From the NCBI GenBank assembly GCA_021791455.1, contig JAJYWM010000349.1, positions 1 to 18,776 on the forward strand: DNA of 18,776 nt, read 5' to 3'. The DNA comes from a bacterium. Its GTDB lineage: Bacteria; Chloroflexota; Dormibacteria; UBA8260; Bog-877. Shown here one piece after another: positions 1-6,814 of this stretch. Position 1 is the stretch's first letter. Every line of letters starts with the position of its first letter. The notes beneath the pieces are model-generated. The model worked only from the letters and a program-made list of their open reading frames with translations, did no database searches and was not told the origin of the DNA. Position numbers and translations under genes: made by a program.

Positions 1-146
1 TCGTGGTCTTCAACACCCACAGTTTTCCTTACCAGGAGGGCATTTCCACAACTACACCCAGCTACTCAGCCCAACCTTGATGAGATACCGAGGCTAGGGG
101 TAGCACACGGTCAGATCATCGACTCCGCGTTTGAGGGCGGGAGAGC

Positions 147-1325
147 TCACAGTGACAGGTCGTCATATACCGATCCATGACCACGCCGCTGCCTGTGTGG
201 CTCGTCAGGATGCACCATTTCGGCAACCCTTTTGGGGCGTGTTCCAGGCCCCGGCGTACGCCAATCGTGGCGCTGACCGCTGCCCCTTCCGGCCCGGGCG
301 CTCACGGAGGAGCGCGTCGGGGCCCTTTCCCCGCCGGCCGCTGGCCTCGGGCGAGCGGGCCGCCTCGCCGATGGCGCGACTGGTCTTGCCGCACGCTCGA
401 AGCCCACGAAGCCCGCTCTGACGGCGTTCGGACCACGCTCCTTGAGTTCTGCGAACGCCCATCGAAGGCTCCGCCCAAGAGTGTCGCGGTAAAGGGCGAG
501 AAAAAGCAGAACGACGGTCAGCACGGCTATCCCGCCCCACCCGACCAGAGTGTTACGTAGCCGCGCGGCGGATGCCGCGGCGCGATTGGCGGCCAGCGTC
601 TTGGCACGGGCCGCCTGGTAGACGATCTCTTCTGCGTGGAGTCTGGGAATCTGGGGAGCAAAGGCGAGAATGCCGTTGGCTACGCCCTGAGCCAGGGCCT
701 GCCGGAAATTGGGCTCCGCAAGGAGTATGGAGTCCTTCTGGTTGCTCATGAAACCAGACTCAATCGTGAGGGTGGGCATGGTGGCGTGCACCCACAGCCT
801 CGGTAGTGGTTGCACCCCGCGGTTGCCCATGCCATAGGGCGCGATCTCCTTGCCCATGGCTGCGTCGACGGCGTTTGCGAACGCAGTGTCCGACGGATGA
901 GGGGTGAAGACGGTGACGCCTTCCAAGCTTGGCGTGGTCCAGTCGTTGACCCAAAGGCTCACGAACACATTGGCGTGATTCTTCTCGGCGACCGCCTCTG
1001 CTTGGGGGATGCTGACGAAGACGTCGCGAGTGCGGCTCATCACCACCTTGACCCCCTGGGCCTGCAACAGCCGGCGCAGGTCCAGGCCGACGCTGAGGGT
1101 GACATCTTTCTCCTCCAGCCCGTTGTAGGGCGAAATCGCACCCGGGTCGTAGCCACCATGGCCGGGGTCTATAGCCACCACGTAGGGCTTTGGGGCTATC
1201 AGCCGTGACGCCTTCGTCGGGGCGTGCTCAGAGGCCAAGACCGTCCCGGGAAGGAATGCGGCCACCAGGCCGATCCCGAAGGCCAGGGCGACGACGTGTG
1301 GAAGACGAATTGGCCCGGTGCGCAT
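147..1325 (-). CDS. Membrane-anchored N-acetylmuramoyl-L-alanine amidase (Amidase_3) with altered zinc site
   Basis: 392 aa. Amidase_3 enzymes are zinc hydrolases that cut the bond between N-acetylmuramic acid and L-Ala of the peptidoglycan stem. Residues 1-32 look like a signal peptide (basic start, hydrophobic stretch, VLA-S cleavage-like site). The catalytic domain spans about 48-225: DPGHGGYDPGA (zinc His56), GLEEKDVTL (zinc Glu72) and TIESGFMSN (catalytic Glu189). The strand that normally reads SIHAN reads SLWVN, so the third zinc ligand His is Trp125. A second hydrophobic segment (about 260-279) and an Arg/Pro/Ala-rich tail (about 300-392) follow, predicting an outside enzyme domain, one membrane anchor and a cytoplasmic basic tail. 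The ATG has no clear ribosome-binding site but has a TATACT element 12 bases upstream. Family is confident; activity is doubtful because of Trp125, so a peptidoglycan-binding or regulatory role is possible. Confidence 0.9.
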   Translation of the reverse strand: MRTGPIRLPHVVALAFGIGLVAAFLPGTVLASEHAPTKASRLIAPKPYVVAIDPGHGGYDPGAISPYNGLEEKDVTLSVGLDLRRLLQAQGVKVVMSRTRDVFVSIPQAEAVAEKNHANVFVSLWVNDWTTPSLEGVTVFTPHPSDTAFANAVDAAMGKEIAPYGMGNRGVQPLPRLWVHATMPTLTIESGFMSNQKDSILLAEPNFRQALAQGVANGILAFAPQIPRLHAEEIVYQAARAKTLAANRAAASAARLRNTLVGWGGIAVLTVVLLFLALYRDTLGRSLRWAFAELKERGPNAVRAGFVGFERAARPVAPSARRPARPRPAAGGERAPTRSSVSARAGRGSGQRHDWRTPGPGTRPKRVAEMVHPDEPHRQRRGHGSVYDDLSL

Positions 1326-1858
1326 GGCGCTGTTCGCAGTATATGCCTCGTGGCCAGCGGGCGCTCAGTTCCGTAGGGGCGCGGCGAACCCGCTCACTAA
1401 CTGGAACCCAGACCGACGCCCTGGGCGGACCAGGGACGGTGTCAACCCAGGAGTCCGACTCGGACGAGTGACGACGTGGGAGCGCATAGGCCGTCCGGGT
1501 GCGGCCCCTGGGCATGGTCCATCAGGCGCCGGTCTGGTGGGCTTTGCCCCAACGCGACCGGCTGGCCCCGGTGACCGACGTTCGAGTGGACGCACCAGCT
1601 CCTCGGCTGCACGGCACAGGGCAGCCAGCAGGGCTCCCGGGTGCCATCTCCATGAGCAGGGGTGCCGGATGCAGCCCCTGCCGCGGCCCTCCTCCTCCAA
1701 ACCGGACCCAGGCGCCCGCATCGCGGACCAATGGTCGCCCCAGGCCCCATCGACAACCACGGCGTCCCTGAAATGGAGAGCGACGACAGTGACCCCGGCG
1801 TTACCTTGAGTCAGGACCGTCGGCTGAAGCGGCGCCTGGCAGGATGGGAAACGTCCGG
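1326..1858. other. 533-base region without a convincing gene
   Basis: Lies upstream of the amidase and downstream of the LLM oxidoreductase, both on the minus strand. Both strands contain open frames of 60-160 codons, but their translations are Arg/Pro/Gly/Ser-rich, low in hydrophobic segments and match no family I recognise, as expected for chance frames in GC-rich DNA. I looked for tRNA arms and for RNase P, tmRNA and SRP RNA core motifs and found none. The amidase promoter presumably sits at the left end. Confidence 0.5.
1338..1343 (-). promoter_or_regulatory. -10-like element (TATACT) for the amidase gene
   Basis: TATACT on the minus strand, 12 bases before the amidase ATG. A start of transcription about seven bases downstream would leave a leader of only a few bases. 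No good -35 is seen at the usual distance, so this rests on the -10 match and its position. Confidence 0.4.
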
Positions 1859-2737
1859 TCAGAGGCCCAACTCCGAGGCCAGCGCTTCCCAGGCGGAGAC
1901 CGGCACCGCGAAGGGGTCCTCAGAGATCACCTGGATCGCGACATGGTCCGCTCCCAGGTCCAAATGTTGGCGCACCCTGGCGGCGATTTCCTCGGGGCCG
2001 CCCCAGGCGACGATGGCGTCGACCAGCTGGTCGTTGCCGCCATCTGACATCTGGTCCTCGGTGAATCCGAGGCGTAGAAGATTGTGCCGATAGTTCGGCA
2101 GTTTGAGGTACGCCGCGGTGTGACGCCGAGCGACCATCCTTGCTCTTTCGGGGACGCGCTCGAGCACCACGGCCTGCTCCGGACATAGCATCTTTCCCTG
2201 CCCCAGCCTCGCTCGCGCCAGCGGAGTGTGGGCCGCGGGCACGAAGTATGGGTGAGCTCCATCTGCCTGCTGAGCGGCCAGATCCAGCATGCGCGGCCCG
2301 AGCGCGGCCAATACCGTTTTCGGCTCAGCTGCCGGGCGGGGCGCATCGTACTGCGCCTCACGCATCGCCAGCAGGTACGCCTTCATCGCACTGTAGGGGC
2401 GGTCGTACTGATGGCCGCGAGGATTGACCAGGGGCACATGGCTGACCCCCAAGCCCAAGAGGAAGCGCTCCGGGTAGGCCTCGGCCAGAGTCAGCTGGCC
2501 CGCTCGCATCGCCTGCGCGTCCCGGGCCCAGATGCTGGCGATGCCGGTCGCCACGACCAGCCTCTCGGTTGCCGCCAACAACAGGGAGGAGTTGGCGAAC
2601 GCTTCGCGACGGAAGCTCTCCCCCACCCACAGGGCACCGAAACCGAGCTCCTCGATCCGTCTTGCCGCCGACCGCGCGACCTCGGCGGGCTGGCGATCGA
2701 GGGCCGAAGTCCAAATCCCAAAGCGCCCAAGCTCCAT
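1859..2737 (-). CDS. F420-dependent LLM-class oxidoreductase (TIGR03620-like)
   Basis: 292 aa from the ATG at 2737. Luciferase-like monooxygenase fold proteins of this type use reduced or oxidised coenzyme F420 in hydride transfers; the physiological substrate of this subgroup is unknown. Diagnostic segments are RFGIWTSALD at the N terminus, EELGFGALWVGE, LLLAATERLVVATGIASIW, EAYPERFLLGLGVSH, LAALGPRMLDLAAQQADG, HPYFVP, LKLPNYRHNLLRLGF and GGNDQLVDAIVAWG, in the order I recall for the MSMEG_4141-type family. Length is typical. The frame stays open about 106 codons further upstream, but that extension is Arg/Ser/Pro-rich and unlike the family, so Met107 of the long frame was taken as the start. 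No ribosome-binding site is visible; a TATACG element lies 8 bases upstream, suggesting a leaderless message. F420 use is inferred from family membership. Confidence 0.88.
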   Translation of the reverse strand: MELGRFGIWTSALDRQPAEVARSAARRIEELGFGALWVGESFRREAFANSSLLLAATERLVVATGIASIWARDAQAMRAGQLTLAEAYPERFLLGLGVSHVPLVNPRGHQYDRPYSAMKAYLLAMREAQYDAPRPAAEPKTVLAALGPRMLDLAAQQADGAHPYFVPAAHTPLARARLGQGKMLCPEQAVVLERVPERARMVARRHTAAYLKLPNYRHNLLRLGFTEDQMSDGGNDQLVDAIVAWGGPEEIAARVRQHLDLGADHVAIQVISEDPFAVPVSAWEALASELGL

Positions 2738-2745
2738 CTCAACAG

Positions 2746-2751
2746 CGTATA
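2746..2751 (-). promoter_or_regulatory. -10-like element (TATACG) for the LLM oxidoreductase
   Basis: TATACG on the minus strand, eight bases before the ATG at 2737, in the 208-base gap between the SIP-like gene and the LLM gene. With no ribosome-binding site present, it fits a leaderless transcript. No clear -35 is seen. Confidence 0.3.
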
Positions 2752-2945
2752 GGGTCGGCTGGGTCAGCACATCCGGGGAGCGAGCCTGGGAAGGGCTGGG
2801 CCGAGTGATCCGCTCCGGCAGGCTGGTGCGGGAGATGTCGGAGAGATGGGCCCTGGTGCCACGGGAGAGCCCGTGGCAGGCTGGGCCAGGACTTGGAGCC
2901 CAACGTTGGACCCAGATGGGGCGGCCCCGGTCCGTCGACCTTCGA

Positions 2946-3668
2946 TCAATCTTCCGAAAGGGGCTCGCCTCGATCCAGGTTGGGTTGGTCACGGCGCCAG
3001 TAGGCCTTGACCGCGAGTCGTTCACGCGGCTGACCGCGAGCCACAAGCAGGTCACGGATGGTGATTACGGTCCGTGCCTCGCCCGCCAGGTAGACCCGGC
3101 CGGCTCCCCCCGGGAGGGCGAGGGACTGGACGGCCCGGATCAGGGGCTGGTCGTCTCCAGGTGCCCCGCCGCGACGGATCCAATCGAGGCCCCCTACGAG
3201 CGAAGCCGGTGGCTCCAGCTCGTCTTCGTGGCCGCCCACCTCCAGCAGAGCCGCGGCCCTCTGGCCGGACGGGAGGGCCTCTGCCATGTTGAAGATGGCG
3301 GGCATGGCCGTCTCGTCGCCGATGAAAATATGCCACTCCGCCCCGGGGTCGAGAGTGATCTTGCCACGGGGCGCGACCACCTGTTCCAACGGGTCTCCCC
3401 TCGCGACCTCGGTGGCCCAGCGCGCGCCGGGACCGCCGCCGTGCAGCACCACCTCTATGTCGAGAGTGCGGTGAGACGGGTCATATCGCCGTATCGAGTA
3501 CCGGCGGTTGACCAGGCGGCCCTCCAGGGGGACGCGGACCATCAGATCCTGGCCCGGTCGGAAGTCAAAGCCTTCCAGGGCTTCCCCTTGAAGTTTGATG
3601 CACCGCATCGACCTGGTCAGATCTTTGACCTCGGATACGACCAGATCCAGCTCCCGCTGTGCCGGCAT
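2946..3668 (-). CDS. Siderophore-interacting protein (SIP)-family FAD/NAD(P)H reductase
   Basis: 240 aa from the ATG at 3668. SIP/ViuB proteins are cytoplasmic ferredoxin-reductase-fold flavoenzymes that reduce ferric siderophores to release iron. Visible features are the beta-barrel start (RELDLVVSEVKDLTRSMR), the FAD-binding RRYSIRR motif, VLHGGGPGARWA plus APRGKI phosphate-binding segments, IFIGDETAMPAIFNM in the nucleotide domain, VYLAGEART and the C-terminal signature VKAYWRR. The start is uncertain: the frame is open to a TTG at 3815, only 6 bases from the upstream stop, giving 289 aa. A TTG at 3707 has a GGAG six bases upstream. The extra N-terminal residues are not family-typical, so the ATG was preferred. 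No siderophore transport or biosynthesis gene is nearby, so the electron acceptor is unknown. Confidence 0.87.
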   Translation of the reverse strand: MPAQRELDLVVSEVKDLTRSMRCIKLQGEALEGFDFRPGQDLMVRVPLEGRLVNRRYSIRRYDPSHRTLDIEVVLHGGGPGARWATEVARGDPLEQVVAPRGKITLDPGAEWHIFIGDETAMPAIFNMAEALPSGQRAAALLEVGGHEDELEPPASLVGGLDWIRRGGAPGDDQPLIRAVQSLALPGGAGRVYLAGEARTVITIRDLLVARGQPRERLAVKAYWRRDQPNLDRGEPLSED

Positions 3669-3821
3669 CGGCAAGGCTTGGACTATCGACTGGGGATTCT
3701 GGGGCAAAACCAACTCCGCTAACCCTGGTTCGATCAGGGCGCCCCGGGCGCCCGCCACCGTGAAGTATGCGAGATACCCCACACCGGACAGGGAAGGGGC
3801 GATGGGGGAACTCAAGCCCGA

Positions 3822-4481
3822 TCACGTAGCGGGCGGGGGGCCAAACCCGGTCTGTGGGCTGCCAGATCCGGAGGCCTCCTGCTCCTCTCGGGACTCACTC
3901 CGGGCCAGCGGGATACGAGCCACCAGAGGAGCCACCGCCAAGACCACGGCCAGGCCGATGATCAGCCCCAGGAGAGGTCTGCCTGGCCGGGCGAGGCCGG
4001 TGGCGACCAGAAGAGCAGTCGCGGCCGCCGGGGCGTGGTGGGATCGGAGCAGTTCCAGGGCCATCAAGGTCGCGGCCACGGCCGCCGCAGCCGCGCCTGC
4101 CTGGGCCAGTGGCAGGCGCTCCTCGGCCGTGGCCGCGGGTGCCTGCCAGAGGCCGAACGCGAGGAGCGCCACCAGGCCCACGGCCAGGGCCACCGAGTGG
4201 CCGACAGCCGCGTCACGCAGGCGTGGTGCCTCCTGGCCGGGATGGGCGACGAACACATAGGCAGTGGGGCCGAGGGTACTGGTAAGCAGAGGCCAGGCGG
4301 TGAATGCCGCTCCGATCCCGACGCCGGCCACGATGACGCCGCCCAGGCATGCGTAGCGCAGCCCGACCAGCAGGTGGAGATTTCGAGTTGCTCTGGGCTC
4401 GGGTGTGGAGAGTTCCCGGGCGCGGTCGGCGGAGGTGGTCGGGGCGTCGCTTACGCTTTGGCGGTATGGGTTCCGGCGCGT
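3822..4481 (-). CDS. HPP-family integral membrane protein, apparent ACG start
   Basis: HPP-family proteins are small multi-pass membrane proteins; a plant and cyanobacterial branch has been linked to nitrite transport. The family core is seen as STLGPTAYVFVAHPG after the first membrane segment and HHAPAAATALL in place of the usual HPP-A-x-A motif, with four or five hydrophobic segments and a charged C-terminal tail. The first canonical in-frame start is GTG at 4331 (169 aa), but this cuts into the first membrane helix. The same frame is open upstream to a stop at 4518-4520 with no ATG, GTG or TTG, and encodes a hydrophilic arm plus the missing half of the helix (RYACLGGVIVAG). A perfect AGGAGGT (4488-4494) sits six bases before an in-frame ACG (4479-4481), giving 219 aa. 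Either ACG is the true start or an ATG has mutated or been miscalled. Confidence 0.72.
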   Translation of the reverse strand, partial: TRRNPYRQSVSDAPTTSADRARELSTPEPRATRNLHLLVGLRYACLGGVIVAGVGIGAAFTAWPLLTSTLGPTAYVFVAHPGQEAPRLRDAAVGHSVALAVGLVALLAFGLWQAPAATAEERLPLAQAGAAAAAVAATLMALELLRSHHAPAAATALLVATGLARPGRPLLGLIIGLAVVLAVAPLVARIPLARSESREEQEASGSGSPQTGFGPPPAT

Positions 4482-4487
4482 CTTGGC

Positions 4488-4494
4488 ACCTCCT
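4488..4494 (-). promoter_or_regulatory. Perfect Shine-Dalgarno (AGGAGGT) before the ACG codon of the HPP gene
   Basis: AGGAGGT on the minus strand with a six-base spacer (GCCAAG) to the in-frame ACG. No ATG, GTG or TTG in any frame gives a long product at this spacing. It is the strongest ribosome-binding site in the left half of the window and decides the proposed start of the HPP-family gene. Confidence 0.6.
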
Positions 4495-4528
4495 GCCGAG
4501 CGGTTGCTCGGCCGCCGTCAGTGGCGGC
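4495..4528 (-). promoter_or_regulatory. Two adjoining hairpins just upstream of the HPP Shine-Dalgarno
   Basis: Two perfect 6-bp stems with 6-base loops: GCCGAG/CTCGGC at 4495-4512 and GCCGCC/GGCGGC at 4511-4528. They share bases 4511-4512, so the two stems partly compete. On the minus-strand transcript both lie directly 5' of the AGGAGGT. This could be a terminator remnant for the upstream AhpD-like gene (no U tract), an mRNA-stability structure, or a translational control element. Confidence 0.4.
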
Positions 4529-4641
4529 ACACGTCCTCGGTGCTTGACAACGCCGCGCCGTACCGGGAGTTGCACGGCCTGGGCGGGAGCGCTCCCCAGC
4601 ACAGTCCGGCCCGGGCCCGTCGACACAGCGGGGCCACAGCG

Positions 4642-5001
4642 TCAACGCGCTTCGGCCCGCCCCGCGAATTGCTGATACGCCTCCCACGCTCTGGGCCCGT
4701 AGACGGTGGCCGGGCCACCATCCAGAAGGAGAGTGACCCCGATCATCTCGGCGACCTCCGCAGGCGTGGCTCCTCTGCGTGCGGCCCCCCGGGCATGGGC
4801 TGCGATGCAGCCGTCGCAGCGTTTGACGATGGCCACCGCCAGCGCGATCAGCTCCTTGGTTTTGGCGGGGAGCTCCCCGTCCTTGATGACGGCTCGGTGC
4901 ATCGCGGCATAGGCGGACCACACCTCGGGGATCATGTGGCGCAGCTCCGCCACGGGCTGGCTCAGGTCGCTGAGCACCTCCTGATGATCGATCCTGCTCA
5001 T
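4642..5001 (-). CDS. Carboxymuconolactone decarboxylase / AhpD-like CxxC protein
   Basis: 119 aa, the usual length for a single-domain CMD/AhpD protein. The active site E50-x11-C62-x2-C65-x3-H69 (segment KRCDGCIAAHARGA) matches the spacing of the AhpD alkylhydroperoxidase proton-relay and disulfide centre, favouring a thiol-disulfide or peroxidase-linked role over muconolactone decarboxylation. The family has an all-helical fold and usually forms trimers or hexamers in the cytoplasm. The ATG at 5001 has GGGAGAG about eight bases upstream; the frame is open 21 codons further up without family similarity. It is divergent from the dienelactone hydrolase gene (74-base gap) and upstream of the HPP gene. 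No AhpC or other peroxiredoxin is visible to pair with. Confidence 0.9.
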   Translation of the reverse strand: MSRIDHQEVLSDLSQPVAELRHMIPEVWSAYAAMHRAVIKDGELPAKTKELIALAVAIVKRCDGCIAAHARGAARRGATPAEVAEMIGVTLLLDGGPATVYGPRAWEAYQQFAGRAEAR

Positions 5002-5038
5002 TGGCCGGCTCTCCCTGGATCGCCCCGTAGAACAACCA

Positions 5039-5067
5039 TTGGTCCCGGACGGCGCTGGTGCCACAAT
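5039..5067 (+). promoter_or_regulatory. Candidate promoter (TTGGTC-N17-CACAAT) for the dienelactone hydrolase
   Basis: TTGGTC (5039-5044) and CACAAT (5062-5067) are separated by 17 bases, in the gap between divergent genes. Transcription would start almost at the ATG at 5076, again suggesting a leaderless message. Both hexamers are imperfect. Confidence 0.35.
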
Positions 5068-5075
5068 AGGGGCAC

Positions 5076-5837
5076 ATGTGCTATGCAGACGATGCGCGCC
5101 CGCCGTTCCCCCCCATTAGAGGCGGTGCATCCGATGGGCGCCAGCTCGTGCTCACATCCGCCGATGGAACTCATTTCGCGGCCTACGCGGCCAGCTCCGA
5201 TGCCCCCAACGGAGCTGGCGTTGTCATCCTGCCGGATGTGCGCGGGCTGCACCACTTCTACGAGGAGCTTGCCCTCCGCTTCGCGGAGACCGGGCTTGTT
5301 GCCATCGCCATCGACTACTTTGGCAGAACAGCCGGGTTGGACCCTCGGGACGACACCTTCGAGTTCCGTCCCCACGTGGACCGGACCACGCCTGAGCAGA
5401 TCGCCGCAGACACCAGGGCGGCGGTCGAATGGCTCAGGTCGAAGGCGGGCGGCGCTTGCTCCGATGTCTTCACGGTGGGGTTCTGCTTTGGGGGCAGCAA
5501 CTCCTGGAATCAGGGGGCCTCAGATCTGAACCTGGCCGGCTGCATCGGGTTCTACGGCCAGCCCCAGCGGACCGAGCCGTATCTGGACCAGATCAAGAGT
5601 CCCCTCCTCCTTCTGATCGCAGGTGCCGATTTCACCCCTGCTGAAGCCTACTCAAAGTTCACGGCCGAGCTGGACTCGGCTGGTGTCGAGCACGAGGAAC
5701 ACACGTATCCGGGCGCCCCGCACAGCTTCTTCGACCGCACCTTCAAGGAACACGAGGCCGCCTGCTCGGACGCGTGGGCCAGGATGTTGGCTTTCATCGA
5801 TCGACATCGGCAGGGGCCGGCGCGGCGACACCCCTGA
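5076..5837 (+). CDS. Dienelactone hydrolase family protein
   Basis: 253 aa alpha/beta hydrolase. Dienelactone hydrolases open lactone rings in chloroaromatic breakdown, but many family members are general carboxylesterases. The catalytic triad is visible: nucleophile Cys137 in GFCFGG, Asp185 in AGADFTP and His216 in GAPHSFFDR. The segment DVRGLHHFYEELALRFAE carries the conserved glutamate that polarises the cysteine. The N terminus MCYADDARPP is typical of a clade common in high-GC Gram-positives. Its last 44 bases overlap the 3' end of the convergent ComB-like gene. No ring-cleavage or other aromatic-degradation gene is nearby, so the substrate is open. Confidence 0.92.
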   Translation: MCYADDARPPFPPIRGGASDGRQLVLTSADGTHFAAYAASSDAPNGAGVVILPDVRGLHHFYEELALRFAETGLVAIAIDYFGRTAGLDPRDDTFEFRPHVDRTTPEQIAADTRAAVEWLRSKAGGACSDVFTVGFCFGGSNSWNQGASDLNLAGCIGFYGQPQRTEPYLDQIKSPLLLLIAGADFTPAEAYSKFTAELDSAGVEHEEHTYPGAPHSFFDRTFKEHEAACSDAWARMLAFIDRHRQGPARRHP

Positions 5838-6636
5838 CCGGCCCCGGCAGAGACCGGAAGGCGCCATCTCGCAAGACGGGGACGCAGGTCGACACGTTAA
5901 GGGCGCTGGCCCACTCAAACTCGTCGGGATATCCTCGGCGCCGTTGCTCTCGAGCGGATGTGCTCTCGAACAGAGCCCGCCGCAGACCGATCCTCCTCGC
6001 GTCCCGATAGGCACAGGCAGCGGCGCGGGCCTCGGGCGACCGCCGCCGGCTCCTCAGACCGTCGATGATCGCTCCCGCCCCAATCAGATCCTCCAGAGCG
6101 GGATCCAGGGTCTGATCGGGCCACCTCTCTCCCGCCGCGATCACGGAGATGATCCGGCCCGCGCGGCGGGCGTAGCGGGCGACGGCTGCCGCATTGCGCA
6201 GGCTGCCGGCAACCACGACCGCCCCACTCTGGGAGACCGCCTTGGAGATCGCTGAGCCGTTGGGCGAGGGCAGCACTATCGCGGACCCACGAGGCAGGCG
6301 GCTGAGGGTGGCGGGCGAGAGGGAGTACGGGTGGGTCGCGTCGACCTGGGAGCGGGACACCGCCAGCTCCGCCCCCAGGTCACGCGCCATCTCCCCCGCC
6401 TGGCGGTCGTCCCAGCGGTGGGGATAGACCGCGCAGCCGCGGTCGACGGCGACGGTAACCGCGGTCGTAAAGGTGATCACGTCCACCACCACCACCACAT
6501 CGGAGCCCGTTCCCAGGGCAGCTGCCCCCGACTCGCCCCAGCCGAAGCGTACGGTGAAAGGGGCTGTCTGTACAGCCGTAACCCGCTCCTGACCGAAGCG
6601 CGGGACGGTCGGCGAAGAGCCGCTGGCGCTTTGCAT
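5794..6636 (-). CDS. ComB-like 2-phosphosulfolactate phosphatase family protein
   Basis: 280 aa. ComB removes phosphate from 2-phosphosulfolactate in archaeal coenzyme M synthesis; bacterial homologues are widespread and mostly of unknown role. Family features are VVVVVDVITFTTAVTVAVDRG near the N terminus, IVLPSPNGSAISKA, AGSLRNAAAVARYA, VIAAGERWPDQTLDPALEDLIGAG in pieces, and a C-terminal GYPDEFEWASALN segment followed by VPVLRDGAF. ATG start at 6636 with only a weak AGCGAG upstream. The 3' end overlaps the dienelactone hydrolase by 44 bases on opposite strands. It is divergent from the AAA+ operon. No phosphosulfolactate synthase or sulfolactate dehydrogenase is in the window, so the real substrate may be another phosphate ester. 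Confidence 0.87.
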   Translation of the reverse strand: MQSASGSSPTVPRFGQERVTAVQTAPFTVRFGWGESGAAALGTGSDVVVVVDVITFTTAVTVAVDRGCAVYPHRWDDRQAGEMARDLGAELAVSRSQVDATHPYSLSPATLSRLPRGSAIVLPSPNGSAISKAVSQSGAVVVAGSLRNAAAVARYARRAGRIISVIAAGERWPDQTLDPALEDLIGAGAIIDGLRSRRRSPEARAAACAYRDARRIGLRRALFESTSAREQRRRGYPDEFEWASALNVSTCVPVLRDGAFRSLPGPVRGVAAPAPADVDR

Positions 6637-6758
6637 GCTCGCTTAGCTTGCGGCATCGACCCCTTGGGCGCACGGGCACAGCCGGAATGGCCCACTGCCA
6701 TGGGCCGAGCCCACGGATTCGGACCAGGGCCCCGGGCGCCCCGGGTCGCGGGGCGGGC

Positions 6759-6764
6759 TATAGT
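6759..6764 (+). promoter_or_regulatory. -10-like element (TATAGT) upstream of the AAA+ operon
   Basis: TATAGT lies in the 178-base gap between the divergent ComB-like and AAA+ genes, about 50 bases before the TTG start. No convincing -35 is seen. It is the only A/T-rich promoter-like hexamer in this gap, so it is the best candidate for transcription of the five-gene operon. Confidence 0.35.
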
Positions 6765-6771
6765 GAGACGA

Positions 6772-6786
6772 GGTCCTCAACGGACC
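6772..6786 (+). promoter_or_regulatory. Small leader hairpin before the AAA+ gene
   Basis: GGTCC and GGACC form a perfect 5-bp stem with a TCAAC loop, at or near the predicted transcription start. It may stabilise the 5' end of the operon message; a stem this short can occur by chance. Confidence 0.2.
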
Positions 6787-6814
6787 GCAGCTAAAGCAAG
6801 GTTGGGTCCAAAAC

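Noticed and set aside
1..146. Possible end of another gene at the left edge
   Set aside because: No frame in these 146 bases gives a recognisable protein, and no promoter or RNA structure stands out.
1318..1809. Overlapping open frames on both strands of the 1326-1858 gap
   Set aside because: No family similarity, no ribosome-binding site, low-complexity composition; treated as noncoding.
2532..3722. 396-codon plus-strand open frame opposite the SIP-like and LLM genes
   Set aside because: It runs antisense to two well-supported genes, its translation matches no family, and long antisense frames are expected in GC-rich DNA.
3723..3739. T-arm-like hairpin CCCTG-GTTCGAT-CAGGG resembling a tRNA
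   Set aside because: The loop is shifted by one base relative to a real T arm, and no acceptor, D or anticodon arm is found around it; it lies at the start of the SIP-like frame.
4405..5529. 374-codon plus-strand open frame across the AhpD-like and hydrolase genes
   Set aside because: Composition is Arg/Ser/Pro-rich; it crosses a divergent promoter region and overlaps two recognisable genes in other frames.
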